From JAIBJN01 sp963775505 (GTDB lineage Bacteria > Actinomycetota > Thermoleophilia > Gaiellales > Gaiellaceae), in NCBI GenBank assembly GCA_963775505.1, contig CAVZIL010000009.1, positions 124,001-188,000 on the forward strand: a DNA stretch of 64,000 bases, read 5' to 3'. The notes under the pieces were generated by a model. The model was not told the DNA's origin, made no database searches, and saw only the letters and a program-made list of their open reading frames with translations. Both the position numbers and the translations under genes were made by a program. Numbering within the stretch: the stretch's first letter is position 1; every line of letters begins with the position of its first letter. This document shows positions 8,446 to 15,740 of this stretch, piece by piece.

Positions 8446-8446
8446 T
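8441..8446 (+). promoter_or_regulatory. -10 element of tRNA-Gly
   Basis: A perfect TATAAT lies 11 bases before the first base of the tRNA and overlaps the stop codon of the regulator gene (ending ...CTATAA). Spacing is right for a tRNA transcript with a few-base leader. Confidence 0.7.
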
Positions 8447-8457
8447 CCGCCCCGCGT

Positions 8458-8531
8458 GCGGATGTAGCTCAGTTGGCTAGAGCGTCTGCTTGCCATGCAG
8501 AAGGTCGTGGGTTCGAGTCCCATCATCCGCT
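8458..8531 (+). tRNA. tRNA-Gly (GCC)
   Basis: Complete cloverleaf: acceptor GCGGATG (8458-8464) pairs with CATCCGC (8524-8530), discriminator T at 8531. The anticodon loop TTGCCAT gives anticodon GCC, reading GGC/GGU. The T arm GTGGG-TTCGAGT-CCCAT is canonical. CCA is not encoded. An intrinsic terminator follows seven bases later. Confidence 0.97.
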
Positions 8532-8537
8532 CCTCAG

Positions 8538-8562
8538 AAAACCCCCGGTACTCGGGGGTTTT
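8538..8562 (+). terminator. Intrinsic terminator after tRNA-Gly
   Basis: AAAACCCCC (8538-8546) pairs with GGGGGTTTT (8554-8562), with an extra G-C pair closing a short loop, followed by a T-rich stretch TTTTCCTTTCTC. A classical Rho-independent terminator, one of the few with a T tract here. Confidence 0.9.
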
Positions 8563-8653
8563 CCTTTCTCTTGGATCGGGCCGACAGCATGCTCGCGGGC
8601 CGATAAGTCAGGTCTGAGTCAGGGCCGGCCTTTCCCGAAGGCTCGAAGAGTGG

Positions 8654-8665
8654 GAACATCTGTTC
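8654..8665 (+). promoter_or_regulatory. LexA/SOS-box-like palindrome, copy 1
   Basis: GAACATCTGTTC matches the Gram-positive SOS box core (CGAAC-N4-GTTCG) and directly abuts the GTG start at 8666. The same motif sits at the same place in the intact paralogue at 21746. Binding by LexA is inference. Confidence 0.4.
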
Positions 8666-8806
8666 GTGACCTCGCAGGGCTCCGCCTACGCCCGCTTCCG
8701 CCGCGCGCTCGACTCGGGCAACGCAACCGTGGCGTTCGCAACCGCGACCGAGCTCGACTTCGTCAGCCTCCCGGACGCCCTCGAGCTGGACCAGCCCAAG
8801 CCCTAG
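8666..8806 (+). pseudogene. Truncated copy of the small gene found intact at 21759
   Basis: Bases 8654-8790 are nearly identical to 21748-21880. The frame from GTG 8666 gives MTSQGSAYARFRRALDSG and continues through FATATELDFVSLPDALEL, colinear with the first 42 residues of the 118-residue protein at 21759, but then ends after DQPKP at TAG 8804. About 75 C-terminal residues are missing. A CTAG is shared with the stop of the convergent secreted-protein gene. It may be a non-functional remnant or an expressed 46-residue short form. Confidence 0.75.
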
Positions 8807-9474
8807 GGGAAGCCTTGCCGGTCGCGGAACGCCCCCCTCAAACCGCCGACGATGCCTACCAGCAAGACCAAACCTGCGAACGCGAGCACGGCGCCTAGTA
8901 GCAGGCTGGTAGCCGCCGAGTCCTCCCCGAGCAACGCTCCATCGACAGCCGGTAACTGCGAGGCGTCCCCGCCGAAGGCTCCCGCCCCGAGGACCCCTTC
9001 GGGCGTGCCGCTTGCGCCCCCGCCTGACGAGCCGTCTGAGCGCGAGGCCGCGAGACCTCCCTCATCGCCGCTGGCCGCACCGTGTTCGCCGTCCTCCACG
9101 GGGCAGTCATAGTCCCCGGCGACCGGGTACCTGCTCGCCGGTGCTGCGCAGGGGCAGGAGCCCGATCCAGACCCCCCGTCGCCCCGAGAGCCGCCGCCAC
9201 TGCCCGAGCCGCCGCCCGATCCGCCGCCGCCGGAGCCGCCACCGCCGGAGCCGCCACTGCCGGAGCCGCCACCGCCCCCAGTGCTCGGTGTTTCGAGCGG
9301 AGGCAGTGGACTGCCGCCGCCTCCGCCTCCGTCATCGCCGGGTAGCTCGGGCGGCTCCACGTCCGGAACCTCGGGAAGAGGGAGATCGGGAACCTGGGGA
9401 AGCTGTGCGGCCGCAGAAGATGCGCCTACCGCCGACAGACCCGCCAAAACGATCACAATCGCCATGCGCCGCAT
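8803..9474 (-). CDS. Secreted glycine/serine-rich protein with C-terminal membrane anchor
   Basis: 223 residues. Signal peptide MRRMAIVIVLAGLSAVGASSAAA at the N-terminus, then a proline-rich segment (LPQVPDLPLPEVPDVEPPEL), a long Gly/Ser low-complexity tract (about 50-105), a short cysteine-containing stretch (CPCAAPASRYPVAGDYDCP), an acidic/Ser-rich region, and a C-terminal hydrophobic helix LAFAGLVLLVGIVGGLRG with a basic tail. The ending closely resembles that of the protein encoded at 12121 (LSTLVLLVGLVGGLRA), so the two form a family. The topology suggests a wall-spanning or surface-anchored protein. No LPxTG-type motif is present. Function unknown. Confidence 0.75.
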   Translation of the reverse strand: MRRMAIVIVLAGLSAVGASSAAAQLPQVPDLPLPEVPDVEPPELPGDDGGGGGGSPLPPLETPSTGGGGGSGSGGSGGGGSGGGGSGGGSGSGGGSRGDGGSGSGSCPCAAPASRYPVAGDYDCPVEDGEHGAASGDEGGLAASRSDGSSGGGASGTPEGVLGAGAFGGDASQLPAVDGALLGEDSAATSLLLGAVLAFAGLVLLVGIVGGLRGAFRDRQGFP

Positions 9475-9993
9475 GCTGACCCCCTAAGTCAGTCCTTTTG
9501 TGCGTCCTTTCAAGCCTTTCCATCTCTTCGTCGAGACAAACGTCGCCCGCTTCCGGATGGGCGCCGGTGGACCGAGCTAGGAGAACCTCTGTACCTGGAA
9601 GCCATTCCCTGAAAGGATCAGCGCTGGCGGGCGCCGACCCCCTCCAGGAAGACGTCAGTCAGCCTGGTCACACCTAACGAGGTAGCCGTAGCGTCGGGTT
9701 TGGAACGACGGCGTCCGCCCTAGTTCTTTCGACCTGGTCGCCTATTTGGTTCGAGTGGGAGATAATGGGTTTGGCGCCGCAATGCGGCGGCACGGGGCCG
9801 CGCACAGGAGGTCAGGACGGCGAGGATCGTCGTTTCCTGCCAAGATGGCAGCGGACGGGCGCCGGCTACTTTCGCTCTCCCCGGGATGCGTGTCCCGCAG
9901 TCCTGGAGCCCTCCGGTTTGCCGCAGCCCGGTGGGCACTAGCGCAAGATCGGCGCCCGTCAGATGTCTTCCCATCGAAGGACGCTGGGCGACG
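9475..9993. other. Intergenic region, 519 bp, no gene recognised
   Basis: Divides the secreted-protein gene from the cysteine-containing hypothetical gene, both on the minus strand. Open frames on either strand have composition typical of shadows (arginine/serine strings). The first 60 bases should hold the promoter of the secreted-protein gene. I see no repeat or RNA gene. Confidence 0.5.
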
Positions 9994-10350
9994 CTAGCCG
10001 TCCCGCCTCTCCGTTGTGCCGGCCTCGTTGGAGCGTGGATCCTGCTCGATGATTTCCTCGACTGCGACGGTCTTCTCGACGAGCAGGAAGCGCTCGTTCT
10101 CCTCGACAATCCGCTCGATGTCGAGCGTTTCGTGGCCGGGAACCAGCATGAACATCGTCGGGCGAGAACGTGCCCGCTCGTACTCCTCGTTCGTGAGCTC
10201 GATCGTCTCAATACACGTCGTGTCGCTGCACTCGCACAGGTAGTCGGTCGTCTTTGACCACGGGACTGCTTCGCCGAGTTCGTCGAGGCGCTCGTTCACG
10301 GCGCGAAAGAGACTTTCGTTCTTGGCCAGGCGTTCCTCAGAGAGAGACAC
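9994..10350 (-). CDS. Conserved hypothetical protein with CxCxxxxC motif
   Basis: 118 residues. An N-terminal helix (LSEERLAKNESLFRAVNERLDELG) is followed by YLCECSDTTCIETIELTNEEY, whose three cysteines could bind a metal, and then MFMLVPGHETLDIERIVEENERFLLVEK, a regular alpha/beta segment. I know similar small proteins from this lineage but no function. The C-terminal half is matched by a degenerate copy on the same strand at 10510-10680. ATG at 10350; the next gene upstream on this strand ends 23 bases away. Confidence 0.75.
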   Translation of the reverse strand: MSLSEERLAKNESLFRAVNERLDELGEAVPWSKTTDYLCECSDTTCIETIELTNEEYERARSRPTMFMLVPGHETLDIERIVEENERFLLVEKTVAVEEIIEQDPRSNEAGTTERRDG

Positions 10351-10373
10351 CGCTCGCTCCCATCTCCCCCCGC

Positions 10374-10583
10374 CTAGGTGCGCTTTTCCTCGTACTCCTC
10401 GATCAACGACTCGATCGCCTTGAGCACGCTGGAGGCAGGATCGTTTCGCTCACGAAACTCTACCCGCAGGCGATACAGGGTTCTCAGCGCCTCCTCACAC
10501 ACCTGCGGGTCATGGCTTGTCGGTCCCGTCTGAACGAGGATCCATCTCCTCCAAGTCGTCCTGGGCGACGAGCTTCTCGACAA
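10374..10583 (-). CDS. Small helical hypothetical protein
   Basis: Open frame of 69 codons. The C-terminal 42 residues (VCEEALRTLYRLRVEFRERN, then DPASSVLKAIESLIEEYEEK) are a convincing amphipathic helical pair; the first 25 residues look non-conserved, so the true start is probably internal (a GTG within QVCEE is possible). Lies 23 bases upstream of the 118-residue hypothetical gene on the same strand and overlaps the remnant at 10510. Function unknown. Confidence 0.5.
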   Translation of the reverse strand: MSRSSSPRTTWRRWILVQTGPTSHDPQVCEEALRTLYRLRVEFRERNDPASSVLKAIESLIEEYEEKRT

Positions 10584-10680
10584 CCACGTACCCGTCGACG
10601 CGGAAAATAACCCGCTCGATCTGGGGGATGTCGTGATCCGCCTTGATCACGAACCAGGTGGAGTTGGAGCGGATGGGCCC
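10510..10680 (-). pseudogene. Truncated paralogue of the C-terminal half of the 9994-10350 protein
   Basis: The frame ending at 10510 reads TWFVIKADHDIPQIERVIFR and then VDGYVVVEKLVAQDDLEEMD. This aligns with MFMLVPGHETLDIERIVEEN and ERFLLVEKTVAVEEIIEQD of the neighbouring protein, both ending with DPRS. The N-terminal cysteine half is absent and no start codon or ribosome site precedes the conserved part. A gene duplication followed by 5' loss. Confidence 0.6.
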
Positions 10681-10873
10681 CAGTGAAGGGCGGCGGCCGT
10701 GTAGGTCCGCAGGTTTACGACTGTGCGCGGCGGGAACCATTGACGTCGGCGTCAGGCCCTCTAGCGGCCAATTTGGAGTTTGTCGCCGTTCGTTGGGTGC
10801 GGCGCTACCAGCGCAGGCCGAGCCCGCCTCCCCGAGGCGGTGCCGGGACAAGCAACAAGGGAAGGGGGAAGAC

Positions 10874-10942
10874 GTGTACATCGGCATCGGGACTGTGTTG
10901 GCGATCATCGTGATCATTCTGTTGCTCATCTGGATCTTCTGA
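10874..10942 (+). CDS. 22-residue single-helix membrane protein
   Basis: GTG 10874 preceded by GGGAAGGGGGAA opens a 22-codon frame, MYIGIGTVLAIIVIILLLIW then IF, which is one transmembrane helix. Micro-proteins of this shape recur next to PRC-barrel and stress genes in actinobacteria, and a PRC-barrel gene follows 19 bases downstream. Too short for a family call; the good ribosome site and clean hydrophobic content support it. Confidence 0.55.
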   Translation: MYIGIGTVLAIIVIILLLIWIF

Positions 10943-10961
10943 GGAAAGGGGTCTGTTGCAT

Positions 10962-11336
10962 ATGACTGGTAGTGACATTTGGACTTACCGGGAGCAGGGC
11001 GCCTCCGTCGCCGACGTCGGCCGCCCCATGGACGTGGCCGGCTACGGCGTCGAGGCTCTCGACGGCGGCATCGGAAAGGTCGACGAAGCCACGTATGACG
11101 TCGGCTCGAGCTACATCGTCGTCGATACCGGACCGTGGATCCTCGGCAAGAAGGTGCTTCTTCCGGCTGGAGTCATCGATCGGATCGACATGGAGGACGA
11201 GACCATCTTCGTCAGGCGCACGAAGGACCAGATCAAGGAGGCGCCCGAACTGGATGAGTCGGCCCTTCGCGACGAGGCTTACCGCTCGGAAGTGGGGAGC
11301 TACTACGGGCCGGGGGGTCGCGGGTTCAACGAATAA
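10962..11336 (+). CDS. PRC-barrel domain protein
   Basis: 124 residues from ATG 10962. The PRC barrel covers about 15-85: DVAGYGVEALDGGIGKVDEA, then SSYIVVDTGPWILGKKVLLP and VIDRIDMEDETIFVRRTKDQ. This is the classic order of strands (modified residue/GKVD, VVD-GP-W-GKKVLLP, I-V-RTKDQIK). The tail EVGSYYGPGGRGFNE ends in the YYG pattern common in this group. Such proteins bind RNA or photosynthetic/stress partners, but the partner is unknown. A long perfect hairpin follows the stop. Confidence 0.85.
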   Translation: MTGSDIWTYREQGASVADVGRPMDVAGYGVEALDGGIGKVDEATYDVGSSYIVVDTGPWILGKKVLLPAGVIDRIDMEDETIFVRRTKDQIKEAPELDESALRDEAYRSEVGSYYGPGGRGFNE

Positions 11337-11401
11337 CACGCGAGCTCCGGGCTCCGTCGAAGAAAACCGGCAGGGCCACGTGGCCTGGCGAACCCAGGTT
11401 G

Positions 11402-11442
11402 ACACCCCCGTACTGGGTTTCCGACACCCAGTACGGGGGTGT
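11402..11442 (+). terminator. 17-bp perfect hairpin after the PRC-barrel gene
   Basis: 11402-11418 (ACACCCCCGTACTGGGT) pairs without mismatch with 11426-11442, loop TTCCGAC. No T tract follows. Its position between two co-directional genes argues for a transcription or mRNA-end signal. Confidence 0.7.
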
Positions 11443-11481
11443 GGATCCGAGGAAGGCATCGAAACGGAAGGACTGCACCAC

Positions 11482-11841
11482 ATGGCCGATATCCGCAAAT
11501 TCTCTGATCATGTAATCGATCTCGCAGAGCGGCTCGCGAACGTGGCGGACGCCGCGAAGGGGAAGGACACGAAAACGACTGGGCTGAGGGCGCGCTGGCT
11601 GCTTCTTCCGGCTGCTGGAGCCGGGATTTACGCCCTTACGACGAGCGGCGCGTTCACGCGCCAGGCCAAGACTGTTGTAAATGAGGCGAAGACACGGGCG
11701 TCAGACTTGCCCGATGAGCTGGTCAGCCGAGTGCATGAGGCGACGGGCTCAGCGAACGGGCGAAGCAAGCGTTCGAGCTCGAGACGCACCACCAACCGAA
11801 GTGAGGGTCAGCGTCGCCGCAAGGCGAGTGCTAGTCGCTGA
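11482..11841 (+). CDS. Hypothetical protein with one hydrophobic helix and basic tail
   Basis: 119 residues from ATG 11482. The N-terminus is amphipathic (MADIRKFSDHVIDLAERLAN). A modest hydrophobic helix (WLLLPAAGAGIYALTTSGAF, about 41-60) is followed by a lysine/arginine/serine-rich tail (GRSKRSSSRRTTNRSEGQRR). It could be a membrane-associated, nucleic-acid-binding protein. Similar small proteins occur near stress genes in this lineage, but I cannot name the family. A weak ribosome site (GGAAGGAC) lies upstream. Confidence 0.6.
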   Translation: MADIRKFSDHVIDLAERLANVADAAKGKDTKTTGLRARWLLLPAAGAGIYALTTSGAFTRQAKTVVNEAKTRASDLPDELVSRVHEATGSANGRSKRSSSRRTTNRSEGQRRRKASASR

Positions 11842-12004
11842 GAGACGAATCCGAGGCGCTCCCCTCGGCCGGAATACTCGCCCGCTCGAGTTAGGCAGGG
11901 CCAGCTCGTCTGGCCGAGGGTCCGTCTCTTTGACTGCGTCGGGTCCGAGAGCGTCCATGTGGCCAGGCAAGAACTCGCTAGGCCGAGGCGCGGCCGCAAG
12001 ATGA

Positions 12005-12080
12005 CCTAGGACGGCCCTGCCCACGCCCCGGCAACGTCAGGCTACGACGCGGCGGCGCGGTTGCCTAGATGGCCGTTCGG
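12005..12080 (+). repeat. Dispersed intergenic repeat R1, copy 1
   Basis: Starts CCTAGGACGGCCCTGCCCAC, continues GCCCCGGC and ends GCCTAGATGGCCGTTCGG. Related copies are at 22796, 23547, 24208 and 25589. This is the only copy outside the tRNA-Cys element. The 11842-12120 gap contains nothing else I recognise. Confidence 0.6.
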
Positions 12081-12120
12081 TACGAGTCCCAGGAAGCCGC
12101 CGTGTGGAGGAGCCGCCCGC

Positions 12121-12821
12121 CTACTCGCGGTAGCCCTGTCTGAGCTGGCCGTGAACAGCTCTCAGGCCACCGACGAGGCCGACAAGCAGGACGAGCGTAG
12201 ACAGCGTAAGCAGGGCGAGGGCGCCGGGGTTCGCGTTCGCGGCTGTCCCGAGGGCTGCGGCGAAGACGCCCTTCTCGAACTGCTCTTCGTCCTCTACGGC
12301 TACCAGGAAGATCTCTTCGCTGCCAAACGCACTTGGCCCGCCGGTCGCTGTGAGGTCCCTGGCAGTGCCGTCGCCCGCCGTGGGGCCTTTCGGTGAATCA
12401 CACTCCTCGAGACAGCCAACGGCGTTCACCCAGGGGCTCCGGCCGCCACTGTCTGCCGAGCCGCCCGTATGGGTCGATCGCTCCCCACCTCCCGGCGCCT
12501 GGCCTCCCGGCCCTTCGTGCCCGGCCGGTCCGCCGTCGCCGCCGCCGGTGTCTTCGTCGTCGCCGCCGCCGGTGTCTTCGTCGTCGCCGCCGCCGGTGTC
12601 TTCGTCGTCGCCGCCGCCGGTGTCTTCGTCTTCGTCGCCGTCTTCGTCATCTTCGTCTCGTCGTCGTCGTCGTCTTCCTCTTCCTCCTCCTCCTCGTCCT
12701 CGTCCTCGTCGGGATCCTCGGTCGTCTGGGCGAGCGCAACGCTTGGTGCTACGTGCGCCAGGGCGGCCGGACTGGCCGCCGCAAGGGCGAACGCGAGGAG
12801 AATGAGGACCCCGAGCCGCAT
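12121..12821 (-). CDS. Secreted acidic low-complexity protein with C-terminal anchor, frameshifted
   Basis: The start at 12821 opens with a signal peptide (MRLGVLILLAFALAAASPAA) and leads into a string of Asp/Glu. At about 12655-12662 the frame shifts by -1/+2; the new frame carries on with acidic residues, four GGGDDEDT repeats, a GPGGQAPGGG segment, and ends with LALLTLSTLVLLVGLVGGLR plus a short tail. That anchor matches the one of the protein at 8803. Read through, the protein would be about 233 residues. The break lies in a trinucleotide-like tract prone to replication slippage or to sequencing error. The protein would sit at the cell surface; function unknown. Confidence 0.6.
12538..12633. 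repeat. Four tandem 24-bp repeats in the acidic protein gene
   Basis: The unit GGTGTCTTCGTCGTCGCC plus GCCGCC recurs four times with no change, coding GGGDDEDT on the minus strand. Perfect identity implies recent expansion or active homogenisation. Confidence 0.85.
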
Positions 12822-13068
12822 CCGCAGTTGACCCCCGTCCAGACGTCGGGCCGAGACTGCAGGATCGTACCGCGGCAAGCCGCCAGCGTCCAGCCGGCTG
12901 GGCACCGCCCACCTCCGGCGCTCAGAGCCCTTACGGTCGACGCCGGCCCACCACTCCGGCTTGTTTTCAGATTCGTTGGTCACGTCCACGCGGGGGTCGC
13001 ATCCGACAGGGGATCTTCGGAGAACTCAAAGAAGCATTGAGACGTAGGAAGGCAGTCGGAGAATCCCG

Positions 13069-13545
13069 CTACCAGGCCCGCGAAGACTTGCCCACGGTCT
13101 CGGGCTCAGTGGCGGGGCGGCGAGACTGGTTCGTTACGGCGGCGCCGTTCCTGGCCCCAGCGACCCGGTTGCACTTTCTCTGGGAGACGCCGAGATAGGA
13201 CACGCGATCGGGCCCATGATCGAGGTCCCAGGGCGTTCCCGGCACGATCGGCCGTCGGCACCTGGCACACACAGCCTGACCGGCCTCGACAAAGGCCGCA
13301 TACCGCGCCCGCACCGCCCTGTGAACCGAGCCGTAGCCGCGGCTCGCACGGTTCTTCGCCGCCCAACGCGCTCGTATTTCTGGCGGCGGCCGGTGCTCCC
13401 GGCAGTAGGGGCTCCGACTCGACCAAGTGAGGCCGGCCGCAGCGTCTACACGCGACCCTCGTCCTCGTTGCGTTCGGTTACGATCCGGCGGTACAGCGGG
13501 AGCTGGTGATCGCCTTCCCTGGCGAGGACGTCGAGGAGCGAGCAC
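13069..13545 (-). CDS. HNH-endonuclease-like zinc protein
   Basis: The conserved part is about residues 50-150. SPYCREHRPPP is followed by a basic RASRGYGSVHRAVRARY helix, then CARCRRPIVPGTPWDLDHGP and a downstream SQRKCNRVAGARNGA. The Cys-x-x-Cys pair, the WDLDHG motif (HNH first histidine) and the later K-C-N match small HNH nucleases common in phages and mobile DNA. The start is uncertain: the only ATG (13545) lies 40 bases inside the oppositely oriented DUF3830 gene, and no clear internal GTG precedes the conserved core. May be a mobile-element remnant or a real small nuclease. Confidence 0.65.
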   Translation of the reverse strand: MLAPRRPRQGRRSPAPAVPPDRNRTQRGRGSRVDAAAGLTWSSRSPYCREHRPPPEIRARWAAKNRASRGYGSVHRAVRARYAAFVEAGQAVCARCRRPIVPGTPWDLDHGPDRVSYLGVSQRKCNRVAGARNGAAVTNQSRRPATEPETVGKSSRAW

Positions 13546-13934
13546 TGCTCCTCGAAGACGTTGCCCCCCGGACGTGCGAGGCCGTCTGGGCGGCGCTGCC
13601 CGTGCGGGGACAGGCGCGGCACGGCATCTTCTCGGGCAGCGAGGTTTACCTGATCCTGCCGGAGCTCATCCGGCTTCCGCCGGAGAACGCCACCACCCGC
13701 GTCATCCCCGGCGATGTCGCCTTCGGCTGGTTCGCGGCCGGCTCCTTCTACGGCGCCCATGAGGACTACTGCGAGGTCTGTTGGTTCTACGACCGCGACG
13801 CTACGCCGTCGACGCCGGAAGGACCGGTCCCGGTGAGCCTGTTCGCTCGGCTCGAGGAGGCTCAGGCCTTCTTCGAGGTCTGCCGCAGGATGCGCCTCGA
13901 GGGGGCGAAGGAGGTCGAGCTCCGCCGCTCCTGA
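13506..13934 (+). CDS. DUF3830 family protein
   Basis: 142 residues from GTG 13506. ALLLEDVAPRTCEAVWAALP and ARHGIFSGSEVYLILPEL, then NATTRVIPGDVAFGWF, form the cyclophilin-like beta barrel known as DUF3830. The family relates to the AF0104/ALDC fold neighbours of cyclophilin, but no activity is established. The region EDYCEVCWFYDRDATPSTPE follows. The coding frame extends upstream without a good start, so the N-terminus is approximate; that upstream part overlaps the antisense HNH frame. Confidence 0.78.
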   Translation: MIAFPGEDVEERALLLEDVAPRTCEAVWAALPVRGQARHGIFSGSEVYLILPELIRLPPENATTRVIPGDVAFGWFAAGSFYGAHEDYCEVCWFYDRDATPSTPEGPVPVSLFARLEEAQAFFEVCRRMRLEGAKEVELRRS

Positions 13935-13952
13935 TGAGCGACGCGGCAGCCG

Positions 13953-14528
13953 CTAGAGAACGATGCCCGCGGGGGCGTCGCGTCGCGTCGCGGCGTTGAA
14001 GGCGCTCGCGCGCTCGGCGGTTCTGAGCCATTCGTAGCCGAGGCTCTTGACACCGATGAGCTCGACGCCGGCGCGCGACATGCGCCCGAGTCCCTGCTCG
14101 TGTCCCGTGCCCGGCGACGCCACGGCGTCCTCGACAACCACCACCCGCTTCTCGCGATCCAAGAGGCCCAGTGCCGACTGCGCGATGCAGACGTCGGTCT
14201 CCAGTCCGCAGAGAACGACGGTGTCGCGGCCGTGCCGGAACACGTCGGCGAGGATCGCGGGCGAGGCCGAGAGATCGAAGACCGGCTTGCTGTGCCTGAC
14301 GGGCCCCGACACGAGCGAGTCGACGACTACCGGCGCTGTTTCACCGTTTTCCTCTGGTTCTTCCTCGGTGACGACGATCGGAACTCCAAGCCACTCTGCC
14401 AGTCGGCACAGCCACCGGATTCGATCCACGAGCTCCGCCGCCTCGCCCGTCGGGAGCTTGCGAAGAAAGGCGTCCTGCACGTCGATCACGCACAGGACGC
14501 AGTTGTCGGCGTCGAGGAGGCGTCCCAC
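13953..14528 (-). CDS. Isochorismatase-family cysteine hydrolase
   Basis: 191 residues from GTG 14528. The catalytic triad of the family can be seen: Asp in CVIDVQDAF (about 16), a lysine in the RHSKPVFDLSA region (about 85) and the nucleophile Cys in TVVLCGLETDVCIAQSALGL (the cysteine of DVCI, about 119). These enzymes hydrolyse amides (nicotinamide, carbamoylsarcosine) or vinyl ethers; substrate unknown. I preferred GTG 14528 over upstream starts because the conserved strand begins within ten residues. Divergent from the peptidoglycan-binding gene; the 127-base gap holds both promoters. Confidence 0.87.
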   Translation of the reverse strand: MGRLLDADNCVLCVIDVQDAFLRKLPTGEAAELVDRIRWLCRLAEWLGVPIVVTEEEPEENGETAPVVVDSLVSGPVRHSKPVFDLSASPAILADVFRHGRDTVVLCGLETDVCIAQSALGLLDREKRVVVVEDAVASPGTGHEQGLGRMSRAGVELIGVKSLGYEWLRTAERASAFNAATRRDAPAGIVL

Positions 14529-14655
14529 GCGCCGGATCTTGCCATGCCACCAAAGGCGTGGTTGGGCGGCCTGCGACCTCTTGAACCCGTGTGACGCCTG
14601 ACCTAAGGTCGCCCCGACAGGCGGGCCCGAGGCAGGTCGGAAGGGAGGCAGAGCG

Positions 14656-15396
14656 ATGGATGAGCTCACGTTTGAGAAGCAGACGAAGGTCGGCAGGCGC
14701 GGCCGGGGTGTGAAGCGCGTCCAGGAGTGGCTGACGTTTCAGGGGTTCGGGGTGAAGCCCGACGGCGAGTTCGGCGCGGCGACAGAGGTCGCCCTCAGGC
14801 GCTTCCAGAAGAAGAAGGGGCTCAAGCCGACAGGCGTCGTGGATTCCGCGACGTTCGAGCAGCTCACGGCGCCGATGAAAGCGGCGGTTGAGCCGATCAA
14901 GCCGGGGCGCAGGGCGCTGGGGCAGCAGGTGGTCGCCTACGCGCGACAGCACCTGAAGCAGGGTGCGCGCGAGGTCGGCCCGGACAACTCGGGGCCGTGG
15001 GTGCGGCTCTACATGAACGGGAACGAGGGGCCTACCTGGTACTGGTGCGCCGGCTTCGTCTGCTTCGTGCTGAAGCAGGCGACGGAGTCCATGGGCGTGG
15101 CGATGCCCATCACACCCTCGTTCGGCGTCGACGCTCTGGCCACCTCGGCGAGGGCCAACGACCGGTTCATCGAAGGGTCGAAAGCGGCGAATCGCCGCCG
15201 TGTGAAGCCGGGGAGCCTGTTTCTCAGCGCGAAGGACGACCCCAACGACTGGAGTCACGTGGGGATCGTCGTCTCGACGAGCGACGCCACGTTCGCCAGC
15301 ATCGAGGGAAACACGAACGACGAAGGAAGCTACGACGGCTACGAGGTCTGCGCCCGCACTCGCGACTGGTCGATGAAGGACTTCATCCGAATCTAG
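14656..15396 (+). CDS. Peptidoglycan-binding protein with CHAP-like amidase domain
   Basis: 246 residues. An N-terminal peptidoglycan-binding repeat (about 10-75: VKRVQEWLTFQGFGVKPDGE then FGAATEVALRRFQKKKGL) is followed by a CHAP/NlpC-like domain with nucleophile Cys in YWCAGFVCFVLK (about 136), His in DWSHVGIVV (about 201) and a polar third residue in IEGNTND. It should cut peptide bridges or the amide bond in peptidoglycan. No signal peptide is visible, which is the arrangement of phage endolysins, yet no holin or phage genes are adjacent. ATG 14656 is preceded by GGAAGGGAGG. Confidence 0.87.
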   Translation: MDELTFEKQTKVGRRGRGVKRVQEWLTFQGFGVKPDGEFGAATEVALRRFQKKKGLKPTGVVDSATFEQLTAPMKAAVEPIKPGRRALGQQVVAYARQHLKQGAREVGPDNSGPWVRLYMNGNEGPTWYWCAGFVCFVLKQATESMGVAMPITPSFGVDALATSARANDRFIEGSKAANRRRVKPGSLFLSAKDDPNDWSHVGIVVSTSDATFASIEGNTNDEGSYDGYEVCARTRDWSMKDFIRI

Positions 15397-15539
15397 CGTT
15401 GGCTCAGCCCGCGACGACGCGGGGAAGATCGTCGACCTGCGCGTCGTCCTGCGTCTGGGAGGACAAGGACCCTGACGCAGGAGAGGTGGATGCCCAATTA
15501 CGGGGTCAACGGAAAGATCGACGTCCGCGGGCGAGGGCG

Positions 15540-15740
15540 ATGATGTTCGCCGAGCTCGAGCGCTGCGCACGCTGCCACAAACGCTACCCGGCGCCTCTCG
15601 GCCACCGGTGCCCGCACGATTCGTTCGCCGCACAGTGGGGGGCCGACTTCGAGCTCGGCTTCCGGGCGTGGCTCGAGACTAGCGAGGGCCGGTTCGCGGA
15701 GTACCTCGCGTGCAGGCAGCGTCGGCGGTCGGCGGGCTAG
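15540..15740 (+). CDS. Small protein with cysteine/histidine motif
   Basis: 66 residues from ATG 15540: MMFAELERCARCHKRYPAPL then GHRCPHDSFAAQWGADFELG. The spacing C-x-x-C...H-x-C-x-H suggests one zinc site. A 17-codon frame (ATG 15490, MPNYGVNGKIDVRGRGR) with ribosome site GGAGAGG ends in TGA overlapping this ATG, so it may be a translated leader or the original N-terminus split by a frameshift. The stop shares CTAG with the convergent gene. Function unknown. Confidence 0.55.
   Translation: MMFAELERCARCHKRYPAPLGHRCPHDSFAAQWGADFELGFRAWLETSEGRFAEYLACRQRRRSAG

Noticed and set aside
9720..10211. 163-codon minus-strand frame
   Set aside because: Arginine/serine-rich shadow of the 9994-10350 gene and intergenic DNA.
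12538..12633. CRISPR-like direct repeats
   Set aside because: Tandem 24-bp units without spacers, coding for a repeated peptide.
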